NCBI RefSeq assembly: GCF_003546865.1
Contig: NZ_CP023434.1
Location: forward strand, 1,736,001-1,800,000
Reading direction: 5' to 3'
From: Suicoccus acidiformans
GTDB taxonomy: Bacteria > Bacillota > Bacilli > Lactobacillales > Aerococcaceae
DNA: 64,000 nucleotides
In this document: positions 53,301-63,110 of the stretch, piece after piece
How positions within the stretch are numbered: the stretch's first letter is position 1
Layout of the letters: each line of letters opens with the position of its first letter
Position numbers and translations under genes: made by a program
Notes under the pieces: model-generated
What the model was told of the DNA's origin: nothing
The model's input: the letters and a program-made list of their open reading frames with translations, nothing else
Databases searched by the model: none

Positions 53301-56123
53301 TTAATCATCTACAGCCACTGGTGTTTCAATTTGCTTAATCTCTTCTAAATGAATTGAATGTTTGGTAAATCGTTCAGCAACGTCTGAATCGAGCGTAAAG
53401 AAGAGTATTTGCTGGTTGTCCGCAATTTCCTCAAGAATATCATAAATCCTTTGCTTACGCACCTCATCAAAATTGACAAAGGCATCATCAATAATAATTG
53501 GCATACTAACCATATCTTTAGCACTTAGAATAAACGCTAACCGCAGCGAAACATAAAGCTGTTCCAGCGTACCTTGAGACAATTCATGTGGTTCGAACAA
53601 GATATCACTAAACTGTTTCACCTTAATGCCGCTTTTATTGATACGAATTTGCTTATACCGTCCTAAGCTCAAACTCTCAAAAAGCTTATTAGCAATATCA
53701 TTCATCTGCGGCAAGGGATCATCTATGCCTCGGCGTAATGTTTGATAAATCATATAACTCGCAGTTCGCTTCACAGCCCAAGCTTCAATAGCTTCACTTA
53801 ACTCCTCACCTTTAATGGCAAGTTGTTGACTCAACTGCTGATAAGTTCCATCTTTTTCAAGCTGATGAATTTCGACGTTTAAATTCGCGCGCTCATTTAA
53901 ATGAACCCCAAGTGTCTCTTGCAAGGTCTGGATATGGCTGATTACGTCTTGAAGACTGGCTTCAAGGGCTTGTTTACTTTCAACATTCGCCAGGGCTTCT
54001 TCATGCCCTTGGATTTGCTCTTGGTATACGTTAATCTCTTGTTTTAATTCATCAATGCGCTGATTAACGGCCACCTTATCGGTAAATTCAGCGACATCTC
54101 GACTTTGACTTGCTTGCAGAATCTCTTGGTTGAGTTTCTGGGCATTTTCTTGCTCGGCTGTGAGTTTGGTAATACGTTCTTTGACTTGACTGCTACGTTC
54201 TAGAATTTGCTGGCCTCTCTGTTGGCTTTGGGCTAAGCTCGCTTCCGTTTCCTCGATATAGCGGATTAAAGGACGCGTTTCTTCCTGCGTTGTTGGGAAG
54301 CGGTCTAATAAAGGCTGGATGAGTAACCTCCACTGTGACACCTTCTCCTGCAAGGCTGCTAAATCTGCTTCATATGCAGACAGCCTTTGCATCGTATCGT
54401 CATAATTGGCTACCGGGTCGGTTTTAAGCACAATTTCAGGATCGGCATCCGGGTAAAAGCCTAAAGCACCTAGCCATTCTTTTTGCTCGGCTTTCAATTG
54501 GCTTATTTGAGCGTCTAGTTCTTCAATCTGAGCTAAACGTTCATTAATCTCCAGGCCAAGGGCCCTACTTTGTTCTTGATAAGCCGCTTCTTGCTGCCTT
54601 AAACTTTCAATTTTGTCTTGGGCTGGATTTCCTTGAAAGGCATTGACATACGTTCGGTGCCGGTAGAAAACATAAGCACCTGAAGCAAGACCAGCAATAA
54701 TCAAGAAGATACCCAAATAAGTCAGTATCTGAGAACCAGCCGCATCATTATTGGCAAAGAAATTCAAGGCGCCCCCAATAACTATAGCCAATAGTGGCGC
54801 TAAATAATGATTTAGACTCGTTAACTGAACCAATTGCTCTTCATCATTTACCCGCTGACTTTCCAAATTAGCAATTTGTTGTCTAGCAATGGCGCCATTA
54901 TTCTGTTGTTCTTTACGTTGTTCGATGTACACATTGCGCTCTGATTGAAGTTCACTAACTTTACTTGTGCACGTATCTATTTCACTTTGAATACGTAAGC
55001 CTTCGTCCAATTGCTCTGCGTACGCCTCGCCTCTTAGTACCTTCTCGGGATAGAATTTCCCTTTTAGGGCAAGTTGCTCTAAAGTGTTGTGCGCCTCTTG
55101 AATTTGCTGTTCTTTCTGCTCAATATTACTTTGCACAACTTTTATCTCGCCCGTTTCATCCAACCAAATCTTGCGGTCTTCTATATGATTCTTCGCCCAA
55201 TTAAAGCGGGTGAGTTGCTTTAAGTCTTCTTCTAAATGAGCCAACCGTTCTTCTAATTGTTGGACTTCTTGGTTAGTCCGCTCAATAACGCGTAATTGCT
55301 CTTGGAGTAATTCAATCTGCTCCGATGAAATATCCGTGTACGTCAAAGGCGCCAGTTCACGCCGGGCCGCTTCTTGCTTCAAGTAAAGCATATAACGCTG
55401 GTTGAGCTGATCTAAGGCTTGACGTTTAGTATTGAGAGTCGCAATTTCTTTCTCAATCGCTTGAATATTCGTCTCTTCAATCTCTTGTGCAGACAATAGC
55501 TGGCGGTAGCGGGTCATATTCTCCTTAGTCGCATCGACTTGCTTAGCTAGCGCATCATATTCAACTAACATCTGATTAATCGGACGAGTTTGAGCTTGCT
55601 TGCGGTACATTTGATTAGACTCTTTCTCTAATTCCTTAGCAATGCTAAGGAATGTTTCACTACCTGTCGTACCGATACTCAAGAAATAATCATTTAAATT
55701 TTCGGCACCAACATTTGCTAATTCTTGCAAATTCTGCAAGCTAAAAGAATAGAACGTGTCGAAAAGTGTTTCATCAAGACCGCTCAATACATCATCTAAA
55801 GTCTCGGGAGGAAGTTCTTGACCCGATTCTTTGGTTACTTTTAAGCCTTTGAGCGTACGCTCAACCCAAATATTACCAGCTTTCGTATCCGTCAGTAATA
55901 ATCTACCCCCATACTGATCCCCTTGCTTGGGTTCATAGCGGTTCACTTGCTGCTTGCGCTTCCTCCGGTCAGGAAAGCCGAAAAGAATACTGCGGATAAA
56001 GGATTGAATGGTGGACTTACCTGCTTCATTCCTACCATAGAATATTTGCAAGGTTTCTTCTAAATTGAATCTTTGTTGTACCCATTTGCCATAGCCATAA
56101 ATATCAATCGCTTGTATCTTCAT
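53301..56123 (-). CDS. yhaN: YhaN, SbcC-like AAA ATPase
   Basis: 940 aa SMC/Rad50-like protein. P-loop GRNEAGKST near residues 31-39, long coiled coils, two membrane helices in the middle (about 455-500, LAPLLAIVIGGALNFF and ILTYLGIFLIIAGLASG) in place of a zinc hook, then the C-terminal half with signature ELSQGTLEQLYVSLRLA near 860 and Walker B PIIIDDAFVNFDE near 888. Partners the YhaO nuclease, as Rad50 does Mre11. Start ATG 56123 is chosen by AGAGGTGAG 8 bases upstream; it overlaps yhaO by 20 bases. Confidence 0.92.
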   Translation of the reverse strand: MKIQAIDIYGYGKWVQQRFNLEETLQIFYGRNEAGKSTIQSFIRSILFGFPDRRKRKQQVNRYEPKQGDQYGGRLLLTDTKAGNIWVERTLKGLKVTKESGQELPPETLDDVLSGLDETLFDTFYSFSLQNLQELANVGAENLNDYFLSIGTTGSETFLSIAKELEKESNQMYRKQAQTRPINQMLVEYDALAKQVDATKENMTRYRQLLSAQEIEETNIQAIEKEIATLNTKRQALDQLNQRYMLYLKQEAARRELAPLTYTDISSEQIELLQEQLRVIERTNQEVQQLEERLAHLEEDLKQLTRFNWAKNHIEDRKIWLDETGEIKVVQSNIEQKEQQIQEAHNTLEQLALKGKFYPEKVLRGEAYAEQLDEGLRIQSEIDTCTSKVSELQSERNVYIEQRKEQQNNGAIARQQIANLESQRVNDEEQLVQLTSLNHYLAPLLAIVIGGALNFFANNDAAGSQILTYLGIFLIIAGLASGAYVFYRHRTYVNAFQGNPAQDKIESLRQQEAAYQEQSRALGLEINERLAQIEELDAQISQLKAEQKEWLGALGFYPDADPEIVLKTDPVANYDDTMQRLSAYEADLAALQEKVSQWRLLIQPLLDRFPTTQEETRPLIRYIEETEASLAQSQQRGQQILERSSQVKERITKLTAEQENAQKLNQEILQASQSRDVAEFTDKVAVNQRIDELKQEINVYQEQIQGHEEALANVESKQALEASLQDVISHIQTLQETLGVHLNERANLNVEIHQLEKDGTYQQLSQQLAIKGEELSEAIEAWAVKRTASYMIYQTLRRGIDDPLPQMNDIANKLFESLSLGRYKQIRINKSGIKVKQFSDILFEPHELSQGTLEQLYVSLRLAFILSAKDMVSMPIIIDDAFVNFDEVRKQRIYDILEEIADNQQILFFTLDSDVAERFTKHSIHLEEIKQIETPVAVDD

Positions 56124-57393
56124 TTGTCTCACTCACCTCTTTCTCCGCAAAGCCTAATTGCGTTACTAAATGGTCTTGAGCCTGTTGAATCACCCTGGCT
56201 CGAAAAGCTTCATCTGTAGACAAATTACCTAAGCGCACCTTGACAATTGGATGACTCCACATACTATCCATAACTTCTGCAAAAGCTTCCCCTTCTTTTA
56301 AGCTTGCAACACTAGCATAAAAGGTTTGCTGTAATTTCGCATCGTATTCAAAGAAACGGAAATCCCTCGTCTCATGGAGCAATATCTTATTTAACGCAAC
56401 GAAATGAGCTTCTTCTTGGTAAGGCGCCAAGGCTTCGAGAAGTTCACCTTCTTGAATTTGCGTTTTAAGCGCTTGGTCTAGGCGCTCCGCATTGTCCAAG
56501 TGCAAGGTTAGGATATAGGAGCGGCGACTTGCCTTTGCTTGCTCAGCGTAATTATCCAGAATATCCTGTGCTTTCTCTGCTAATTCACTTGCTTGCATCT
56601 GAGTGTGGCAAGCTATCCGCTCCTCCTGCCAAATAATCGGGCTAAAGGCTAAGTATTCACTTTGAACGGGTTGACCCTTGCGTAAGTCAACAAGGTAGCC
56701 CCCCTTCTCGCCTAACTCATTACGGTGACGTCCTTGAGGCGTCCCCGCATACTGAATATCTTGCGTTTGAGTGAGACTTTGTGCTTGATGTATATGGCCT
56801 AAAGCCCAGTAATGATAGCCTTTCTGCTTCAATTCTTCTACGCTAAAGGGGGCATAGCGCCCTGCATCTGAAGACGGCCCCTCAACCTCTCCGTGCAAGA
56901 GACCAATGGTATAATCTGTCTCGCTTGTTGCTTTGGGGAAGGCATTTATTTTACGCACTTCAATCCAACGATGATGATAGCTAAAGCCATAAAAGCGAGC
57001 CGTTTCACCAGATGTAAAGGTCAAGTCGACCGACTCAATTGCTTCACTGTCCGCTCCTAGTAAATGGACATTGTCTGGATATTGAATGCGTCTTTGGCTT
57101 GCTTGAATATAATCATGATTGCCATGAATCATCACCACAGGAATTTCTGCTTGATCAAGGCGTTGAAGTTGCTGTTGAAAGAAATGCTGGGCATAAATAG
57201 TTTGAGCTTGACTGTCATATATATCACCCGCTATCACGACCACATCTACTTCATAAGCAATCGCACTGGACACTGCCTGCTCAAAGGCTTGATAAGGAGC
57301 TTGAATTAACGCTTCTTGTAAGTTTTGCATCGACTGCTTTAAGCCAATAAAAGGACTATCTAAATGCAAATCTGCCAAGTGCAAAAATTTCAT
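56104..57393 (-). CDS. yhaO: YhaO, SbcD/Mre11-like metallophosphoesterase
   Basis: 429 aa DNA-repair-type exonuclease. Metal ligands in HLADLHLDSP (residues 5-14), VIAGDIYDSQ near 61-70, MIHGNHDYI near 97-105, LLHGEVEG near 175 and WALGHIHQAQ near 207-216. C-terminal half is the capping domain. Start ATG 57393, 10 bases after GAGGAGG; longer upstream frames lack a site. First gene of the yhaO-yhaN-yhaM-His-rich unit. Confidence 0.93.
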   Translation of the reverse strand: MKFLHLADLHLDSPFIGLKQSMQNLQEALIQAPYQAFEQAVSSAIAYEVDVVVIAGDIYDSQAQTIYAQHFFQQQLQRLDQAEIPVVMIHGNHDYIQASQRRIQYPDNVHLLGADSEAIESVDLTFTSGETARFYGFSYHHRWIEVRKINAFPKATSETDYTIGLLHGEVEGPSSDAGRYAPFSVEELKQKGYHYWALGHIHQAQSLTQTQDIQYAGTPQGRHRNELGEKGGYLVDLRKGQPVQSEYLAFSPIIWQEERIACHTQMQASELAEKAQDILDNYAEQAKASRRSYILTLHLDNAERLDQALKTQIQEGELLEALAPYQEEAHFVALNKILLHETRDFRFFEYDAKLQQTFYASVASLKEGEAFAEVMDSMWSHPIVKVRLGNLSTDEAFRARVIQQAQDHLVTQLGFAEKEVSETNEDTSD

Positions 57394-57416
57394 CCTCACA
57401 TTCCTCCTCTTCATAA

Positions 57417-57464
57417 TAAAAACCAACTGAAAGAAATCGCTGAAACGACTGGCTTCCAGTTGGT
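57417..57464 (-). terminator. Terminator of ylbF
   Basis: ACCAACTG and CAGTTGGT at 57422-57464 pair around a 27-base loop; on the - strand TTTTTATT follows. It separates ylbF from yhaO. Confidence 0.7.
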
Positions 57465-57485
57465 GTAATCACATACTTCGGTCAA

Positions 57486-57845
57486 CTAATTAGTTTCTGA
57501 AATTTGATAGATTTCATTAAGAGGTTGCATAATAATCTGATTGATATCATTAATCAGCTGGCTCACTCTTTGTTCACTTTCCATCAAACGTTGAATCTTC
57601 GCGTCTTGCATGACTTCTTCAGACAAAGCTTGAACACCTTCGATTTCTTCATCCGTCGGTGTTTCTTGACTCATTTGCTTCATTTGAAGCATTTGCGTTG
57701 TCTCACGGAAGGTATCGAAAAGCTTCTTAGATGCTTCATCAGCTTCAATAGCATCATAGGCCTCACGTAAAGCTCGGTAATCCGCATGTCCTCTTAAGTC
57801 ACGTTCTAGTTGATTAGCTGTATCATAAATTGTATTATCTGCCAT
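57486..57845 (-). CDS. ylbF: YlbF/YmcA family protein
   Basis: 119 aa all-helical protein (DUF964). YDTANQLERDLRGHADYRAL near residues 7-26 and FRETTQMLQMKQMSQETPTDEEI near 46-68 are the family pattern. In Bacillus, YlbF with YmcA and YaaT forms the Y-complex that guides RNase Y and affects competence and biofilm. Here it is a monocistronic gene before the yha unit, an arrangement seen in other Lactobacillales. ATG at 57845. Confidence 0.9.
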   Translation of the reverse strand: MADNTIYDTANQLERDLRGHADYRALREAYDAIEADEASKKLFDTFRETTQMLQMKQMSQETPTDEEIEGVQALSEEVMQDAKIQRLMESEQRVSQLINDINQIIMQPLNEIYQISETN

Positions 57846-57918
57846 GCTATCGCTCCTTTTTGTAACATTAGTATCATATCAAATTTGACAGAAATTTTCC
57901 ACTTATATTGCTAGGTAA

Positions 57919-60033
57919 TTAAGGAAGTGGAATACTTTGGAGCCACTGATTAATTTGCTGGCCGGCATCCTCTGCTAAACGTTGAATATCATTAAGAATT
58001 TCCGGTCCATGGACTTCAACCCACTCACTTGCTTGGTCGAATAAATGACCCACTTCATCTTGCCAACGAATCCCTTCAAGCTCATTGCTTGTCTGGTCCA
58101 TTTGGGAAGCCATCGTTAAGTTAAATGGTGTCTGGGCCGAAGCATTCATCAACTGAGTAGTCTGGATATTGAAGAAAGTTCCCATACCCGATGGCATCAA
58201 TTCGTCTAGGCTCATGCTTCCTTCCTGGTCCAATCCTGCCCAACTGACGACAACAAAGTCTGGTGTATAGCCAACCATCCAGCGGTCCCTTGTATCGGGA
58301 CTGCCTTCAACCGTTTCCGTACTTCCGGTCTTACCAGCAAGTTGACCGTAATCAGGCCCTGCGCCATATCCAGTGCCGTATCCACCGTACGTATCTAACA
58401 TCATGCTTGTCATATCAGCGGCGACATTGCGTGTCATAACCATATGTTTACTTGGCTTGGTATTGGAATATACTTCCTTGCCAGATGCGTCTTCGATTCG
58501 CCGAACAAAGTAACTCTCATAACGAATTCCTTCATTAGCAAAGGCAGCATAGGCGTTGGCTAATTGAACTGGCGTCACCCCATAAGATAAGGCACCGAGA
58601 GCCATTGTTAGCGAGCGATCTTCCCGTGGAATATCAATACCAAATTGCTTCAGCTTCTGCACTGATTTATCTAGCCCTAATTCGTTTAATAAATACACGG
58701 CAGATGTATTCTTACTTTGAGCCAGGGCATAGTACAAAGCATTCTCCCCACTTGGTTCAGTATAATGGTTATAGTTTTCTGGCGCCCAACCATCATATGA
58801 CTTTACTTCATCAGGTACCATGGAGTGAATGTTATACCCTGCTTCTAAGGCAAGTGTATAAACAGCTAGCGGTTTAATGGTCGAACCTGGTGAACGGCGC
58901 ATATCAGTCGCCCGATTAAAGCCCCGGTACACATACTCGCCCCGACCACCATAAACGGCCGCAATTCCTCCAGTATTCGGGTCAATGACCACACTCGCAC
59001 TCTGAACCGCTGGTTCCGGATCAGAACCATCATCGCCGAACAGCCAAGGATTCTGATAACTCGCATCGACTGCTTGTTGGAAGCCAGGATTCAAATTGGT
59101 ATAAATACGATAGCCTTTACTAATTAGGTCATCTTCAGGAATCTTCGCCAAGCGGACCACTTCATCAATGACCGCATCAAAGTAATAAGGGTAAGGATTG
59201 CCCGCCTCATCATAATAATTATCATATAAATCAATGCCGATACTTGAAATATAAGCACCATCCTCTGGGCTAATTACCGAAGCATCGACTAATAGTTGCG
59301 TAACCACATCTCGGCGCTCAATGGCTGCTTCATAATCATCGATTGGATTATACAAAGAGGGCCCTTTTAACATACCCGTTAAGACCGCACTCTCATTCCA
59401 ATTCAAACTACTGGCACTATGACCGAAATAGCGTTGAGACGCATCTTCAACACCCCACACCCCGTTGCCGAAATAGGCATGATTTAAATACATTTCAAGA
59501 ATTTCATCCTTAGTATATTCTTTTTCAATTTCAAGGGCGAGAAAGAGTTCCTTAAATTTTCGTTGAAAGGTTTGATCTAAGCTGAGAAAAGCATTCTTAG
59601 CTAATTGTTGGGTGATTGTACTTCCGCCACCACCCGAAGTGTTACGGTTAATTAAAAGTCTGACAAAGGCACGGGCAATCCCGATTGTATCAAAGCCATT
59701 ATGTTCATAGAACCGTTTATCCTCGGTGGTAACAACAGTCTGTTGCATATTTGGAGAAATCTCCTCCAAACTCACATACGTCCCCTTCTGGCTATCGTAA
59801 GTACCCGCATATGCATCGTTTACATCATAGACAACCGTCTGTGATTGTAAAGCCTCTTGCAATGTATCTACACTCGTTGTCTTAGCAAGAACAACCAAAT
59901 ACGTCGACATCATTAAAGCAAGTGACATACCAATAAAGATAAGCCATTTCCATCCCCGATAGTAGGTCCATAAATTCTTAAAGCCACGTTGCCATCTTTG
60001 CCAACGTGTCATTCTTTGGCCATCATCTCTCAT
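57919..60033 (-). CDS. pbp1A: Class A penicillin-binding protein (PBP1A/2A)
   Basis: 704 aa bifunctional glycosyltransferase and transpeptidase. One membrane helix at residues 32-52. GT51 domain with VVTTEDKRFYEHNGFD near 96-111, GGSTITQQLAKNAFL near 137-151 and EILEMYLNHAYFGNG near 178-192. Transpeptidase with SPGSTIKPLAVY (active Ser near 383), SKN near 440 and KTGSTETV near 571. Polymerises lipid II and crosslinks strands. ATG at 60033 behind AAGGAGG. Single gene; terminator not evident at its 3' end. Confidence 0.96.
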   Translation of the reverse strand: MRDDGQRMTRWQRWQRGFKNLWTYYRGWKWLIFIGMSLALMMSTYLVVLAKTTSVDTLQEALQSQTVVYDVNDAYAGTYDSQKGTYVSLEEISPNMQQTVVTTEDKRFYEHNGFDTIGIARAFVRLLINRNTSGGGGSTITQQLAKNAFLSLDQTFQRKFKELFLALEIEKEYTKDEILEMYLNHAYFGNGVWGVEDASQRYFGHSASSLNWNESAVLTGMLKGPSLYNPIDDYEAAIERRDVVTQLLVDASVISPEDGAYISSIGIDLYDNYYDEAGNPYPYYFDAVIDEVVRLAKIPEDDLISKGYRIYTNLNPGFQQAVDASYQNPWLFGDDGSDPEPAVQSASVVIDPNTGGIAAVYGGRGEYVYRGFNRATDMRRSPGSTIKPLAVYTLALEAGYNIHSMVPDEVKSYDGWAPENYNHYTEPSGENALYYALAQSKNTSAVYLLNELGLDKSVQKLKQFGIDIPREDRSLTMALGALSYGVTPVQLANAYAAFANEGIRYESYFVRRIEDASGKEVYSNTKPSKHMVMTRNVAADMTSMMLDTYGGYGTGYGAGPDYGQLAGKTGSTETVEGSPDTRDRWMVGYTPDFVVVSWAGLDQEGSMSLDELMPSGMGTFFNIQTTQLMNASAQTPFNLTMASQMDQTSNELEGIRWQDEVGHLFDQASEWVEVHGPEILNDIQRLAEDAGQQINQWLQSIPLP

Positions 60034-60512
60034 CGGTTGCCTCCTTTCTAGAGTCTTTCATAATATATTATAATAGATAAAAGAGCAAATCATGCATCTT
60101 AAGTCGTAAAAACTCAAAACTTTCACAAATGTCGGGTATTTGAAATATGTGTGAAGCTACTTCCAGCAGCGTAATCACACCCCTTCTGCAATGAAATATT
60201 GTGCTTACCGAGAAGTTGCTAGATTAGCCATACAAAAGCCCCACTTAGATAAACTGTTCTAAGCAGTATAAATGTAATATACATTCTCCCAAAATTTTAT
60301 TCCTCAATGAGTATTATTACCGAACGTTGATGCGACTGCATTTTCCTGGAGAAATTATCTACTTCTTGTGCTATATAAAATAAGGGATATGCGATGTAAA
60401 GAATTTAAGTTAAAACAGAAACACCAAGCCAACTTCATCAATCGTTAGCTTGGTGATCTTTGGTTAATTTATAAACTTACAAACCGTAATATATAAGGCT
60501 CCCTCAGAGCTC
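60034..60512. other. 479-bp region without a gene
   Basis: The right part holds the glgA terminator (60422-60455). The left part contains the AT-rich upstream region of the PBP gene, with TATAAT-like repeats at about 60062-60075 on the - strand. Between them (60100-60420) I see no gene or strong structure. Confidence 0.6.
60422..60455 (-). terminator. Terminator of the glg operon
   Basis: CACCAAGC-[C/T]-AAC arms form a 12-bp stem with one G-T pair and a 10-base loop; on the - strand TTTCTGTTTT follows. It lies 58 bases beyond the glgA stop and suggests that no glgP is transcribed directly after glgA. Confidence 0.75.
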
Positions 60513-61952
60513 TTACTCATTTAATAATCCTTCGTATAAAGCAATATATTCTTTCGCTGGTTCAGTCCATCTAAAGTCTCGTGACATCGCTTGATCAACA
60601 AGTTGCGTCCAAGCTTCTTGATGGTTATAGTATACATCCAAGGCATAGCGAATGGTATGCATCATATCATGACCATTAAAACCATGGAAAGAGAATCCTG
60701 TCCCTTCACCGGTATACTCATTATATGGTTGAACCGTATCTGCTAAGCCACCTGTTTCATGGACAATCGGAAGTGTTCCATAGCGCATAGAAATCATTTG
60801 TGATAAACCACAAGGTTCGAAGGCACTTGGCATGAGGAACATATCACTGGCAGCATAAATTTGCTGAGCAAGGGCCACATCGAAATCAATATAGGCAACC
60901 ATTTGGTCCGGGTATTTTCCTTCGAAATAGCGGAAAGAGTGCTCAAATTCAGCTTCACCTGTTCCAAGCAGAACGACTTGTACATTAAAGTCGTTCAATA
61001 ATTCTTCCATACGTTCTTGCACTAATTGGAAGCCTTTTTGATCTGTTAGGCGGCTAACCATACCAATCATTGGAATATCCCCGTCAACTGGTAGACCTAA
61101 ACGTTGCTGAAGGGCTTCTTTATTAGCGCGTTTGCCTGAGCGATCGTCTTTAGAGAAGTGATGTTCGATTTTCGGATCGGTCTCTGGATTATTAATATCA
61201 TAGTCAATGCCATTAATAATTCCACTAATCTTCCATTCATTATGGCGTAGGACGGCTTCAAGGCCTTCACCAAATTCTGGTGTGAGAATTTCCCGAGCAT
61301 AAGTTGGACTGACAGTCGTGACTCGGTCAGAGAAGTTAATGCCCCCTTTGAGGAAGTTCACTTTCTCCTTATAACGCACCCCATCCTCGGTGAATGTATT
61401 GTAACTCGTCCCAAAAACATTCGCTAGAATATTCGGTTCGAAAATTCCTTGGAAACGAATATTATGGATGGTAAAGACCTTGCGAATATTCTGCAGGCGG
61501 TTCTTCCAATGATAGCGGTCAACTAATAACACCGGAATCATTGCCGTATGCCAATCATTGGCATGAATGATATCTGGAATCCAATCAATCACTTCCATCA
61601 TCTCGATAACACCGGTCGAGAAGAATGCGAAACGCTCTCCATCATCCCATTCACCATAAAGCGTCGGGCGATCAAAGTAGGACAGATTGTCCAAGAAATA
61701 ATACTTAACCCCATCCATTTTAAGGTATTTAATACCACAATACACATTCTTTGTCCCTAATTGGAAGCGGAAATGACGTAATTCAGTTACTTGGTCCTTG
61801 TATTGTTGAGGCATTTGCGTATAGTAAGGCAAGACGACTCGGATGTCCACGCCTTGCTGGGCTAATTCCTTCGGCAAGGCATAAGCAACGTCACCAAGGC
61901 CTCCGGTTTTGAAGAAAGGTGCAGCTTCTGCAGCTGTAAATAAAACTTTCAT
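60513..61952 (-). CDS. glgA: Glycogen synthase (ADP-glucose type)
   Basis: 479 aa GT5 enzyme adding glucose from ADP-glucose to the glycogen chain. N-terminal AAEAAPFFKTGGLGDVAYALP with the KTGGL nucleotide-sugar site at residues 16-20, HANDWHTAMIPVLL near 129-142, and the C-terminal PSAFEPCGLSQMISMRYGTLPIVHETGGL region (EPCGLSQ near 377-383). ATG at 61952, 9 bases after glgD. Length normal. Confidence 0.97.
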   Translation of the reverse strand: MKVLFTAAEAAPFFKTGGLGDVAYALPKELAQQGVDIRVVLPYYTQMPQQYKDQVTELRHFRFQLGTKNVYCGIKYLKMDGVKYYFLDNLSYFDRPTLYGEWDDGERFAFFSTGVIEMMEVIDWIPDIIHANDWHTAMIPVLLVDRYHWKNRLQNIRKVFTIHNIRFQGIFEPNILANVFGTSYNTFTEDGVRYKEKVNFLKGGINFSDRVTTVSPTYAREILTPEFGEGLEAVLRHNEWKISGIINGIDYDINNPETDPKIEHHFSKDDRSGKRANKEALQQRLGLPVDGDIPMIGMVSRLTDQKGFQLVQERMEELLNDFNVQVVLLGTGEAEFEHSFRYFEGKYPDQMVAYIDFDVALAQQIYAASDMFLMPSAFEPCGLSQMISMRYGTLPIVHETGGLADTVQPYNEYTGEGTGFSFHGFNGHDMMHTIRYALDVYYNHQEAWTQLVDQAMSRDFRWTEPAKEYIALYEGLLNE

Positions 61953-61961
61953 GTCAGCCTC

Positions 61962-63110
61962 CTATGCGTTAATATGAGAGCCTTTACCAATTACAATTAA
62001 ATTATCGGGTGTTCCAATAATTTTGGCACCTGGTTCAATGACTGTATTCTTATCAATAATGGCATAACGAATTTCTGCATTCTCGCCAATCTTCGTTCCT
62101 TGAAGGATAATACTATCCGAGACTTGAGCTCCTTCACCCACGGTTACCCGACGATTCAGAACGGAGCGCTCAACAGTACCACCAATGTAAGAGTCTGTAC
62201 CAACAATCACTTCACGAGCATTTGAATTCTCATCGTAATAAGTTGGCGCACCATGTTTCGTCTTCGTTAAGACTGGAATCGAGCCATGGAAGAGCGAAGT
62301 GAATTTACTGCGGCTCAACATTTCCATGTTGGCTGAATAATAAGCGCCAATCGTATCAATATTTGCTGCATAACCAGTATATTCATAAGTATTCACTGAA
62401 TAGTCCATCAAGTAGAAGTGGATTAACTCATTAATATTCATATACACCTGCTCAGCTGTCGCCCGATCAATTAAATCTAATAGAGTTTGGGTTGAGATGA
62501 TGTACTTACCTAAGGATGAATGAATTTTCTCATCATTTAGCACTTCTTCAAAAGGTACAATGTCTTTGAATCGCCCTTCTTCATCAAGAATAAGTGCCTC
62601 ATCAACAAGATCCTCTTCACCACGGTCTTCAAAAGCTGACTGTGATTTATAAATCATCGTAATATCTGCACCTGATGCGACATGTTGTTGAGTTACAGCT
62701 AAGAGATTATTGTTAGATATAATACTACTTCCACTTACGAATACATAATCTGAGTGAGAGCGTTGCAAGTAAATACGGTGGTTGTAGTAGTAATCTTCGT
62801 GCTCCTCTTCAATACGGTAGCGGTGTTTCCAGTTTTGTTGTGAGAAAGTGAAGACACCCCCACCAATACTTGATTGTAAATCCCACTCACTACCAGAGCG
62901 AATATGGTCATAAATCGAACGGCCTGAATCTCCGATAAATAGTGCTACAGAGTCAATGCCGGCATAACTAATACTGGACAGAACAAAGTCAATAATACGG
63001 TAACGACCTGCAAAAGGTAATGCTGCGATAGGTCGGTTATTCGTTAAAGGACGTAAAGACTGGTTGTCTTCAGTCAAGTTAATGATTGCTGCTAGTTTAT
63101 TCTTCACCAT
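61962..63110 (-). CDS. glgD: GlgD, glucose-1-phosphate adenylyltransferase subunit
   Basis: 382 aa. Same fold as GlgC, with N-terminal nucleotidyltransferase part ([20 protein letters not shown] near residues 24-43) and C-terminal left-handed beta-helix hexapeptides ([18 protein letters not shown] onward). GlgD is the non-canonical partner that lacks several catalytic residues and raises GlgC activity in Firmicutes. Start ATG 63110 overlaps the glgC stop by 14 bases. A longer upstream frame is not supported. Confidence 0.94.
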   Translation of the reverse strand: MVKNKLAAIINLTEDNQSLRPLTNNRPIAALPFAGRYRIIDFVLSSISYAGIDSVALFIGDSGRSIYDHIRSGSEWDLQSSIGGGVFTFSQQNWKHRYRIEEEHEDYYYNHRIYLQRSHSDYVFVSGSSIISNNNLLAVTQQHVASGADITMIYKSQSAFEDRGEEDLVDEALILDEEGRFKDIVPFEEVLNDEKIHSSLGKYIISTQTLLDLIDRATAEQVYMNINELIHFYLMDYSVNTYEYTGYAANIDTIGAYYSANMEMLSRSKFTSLFHGSIPVLTKTKHGAPTYYDENSNAREVIVGTDSYIGGTVERSVLNRRVTVGEGAQVSDSIILQGTKIGENAEIRYAIIDKNTVIEPGAKIIGTPDNLIVIGKGSHINA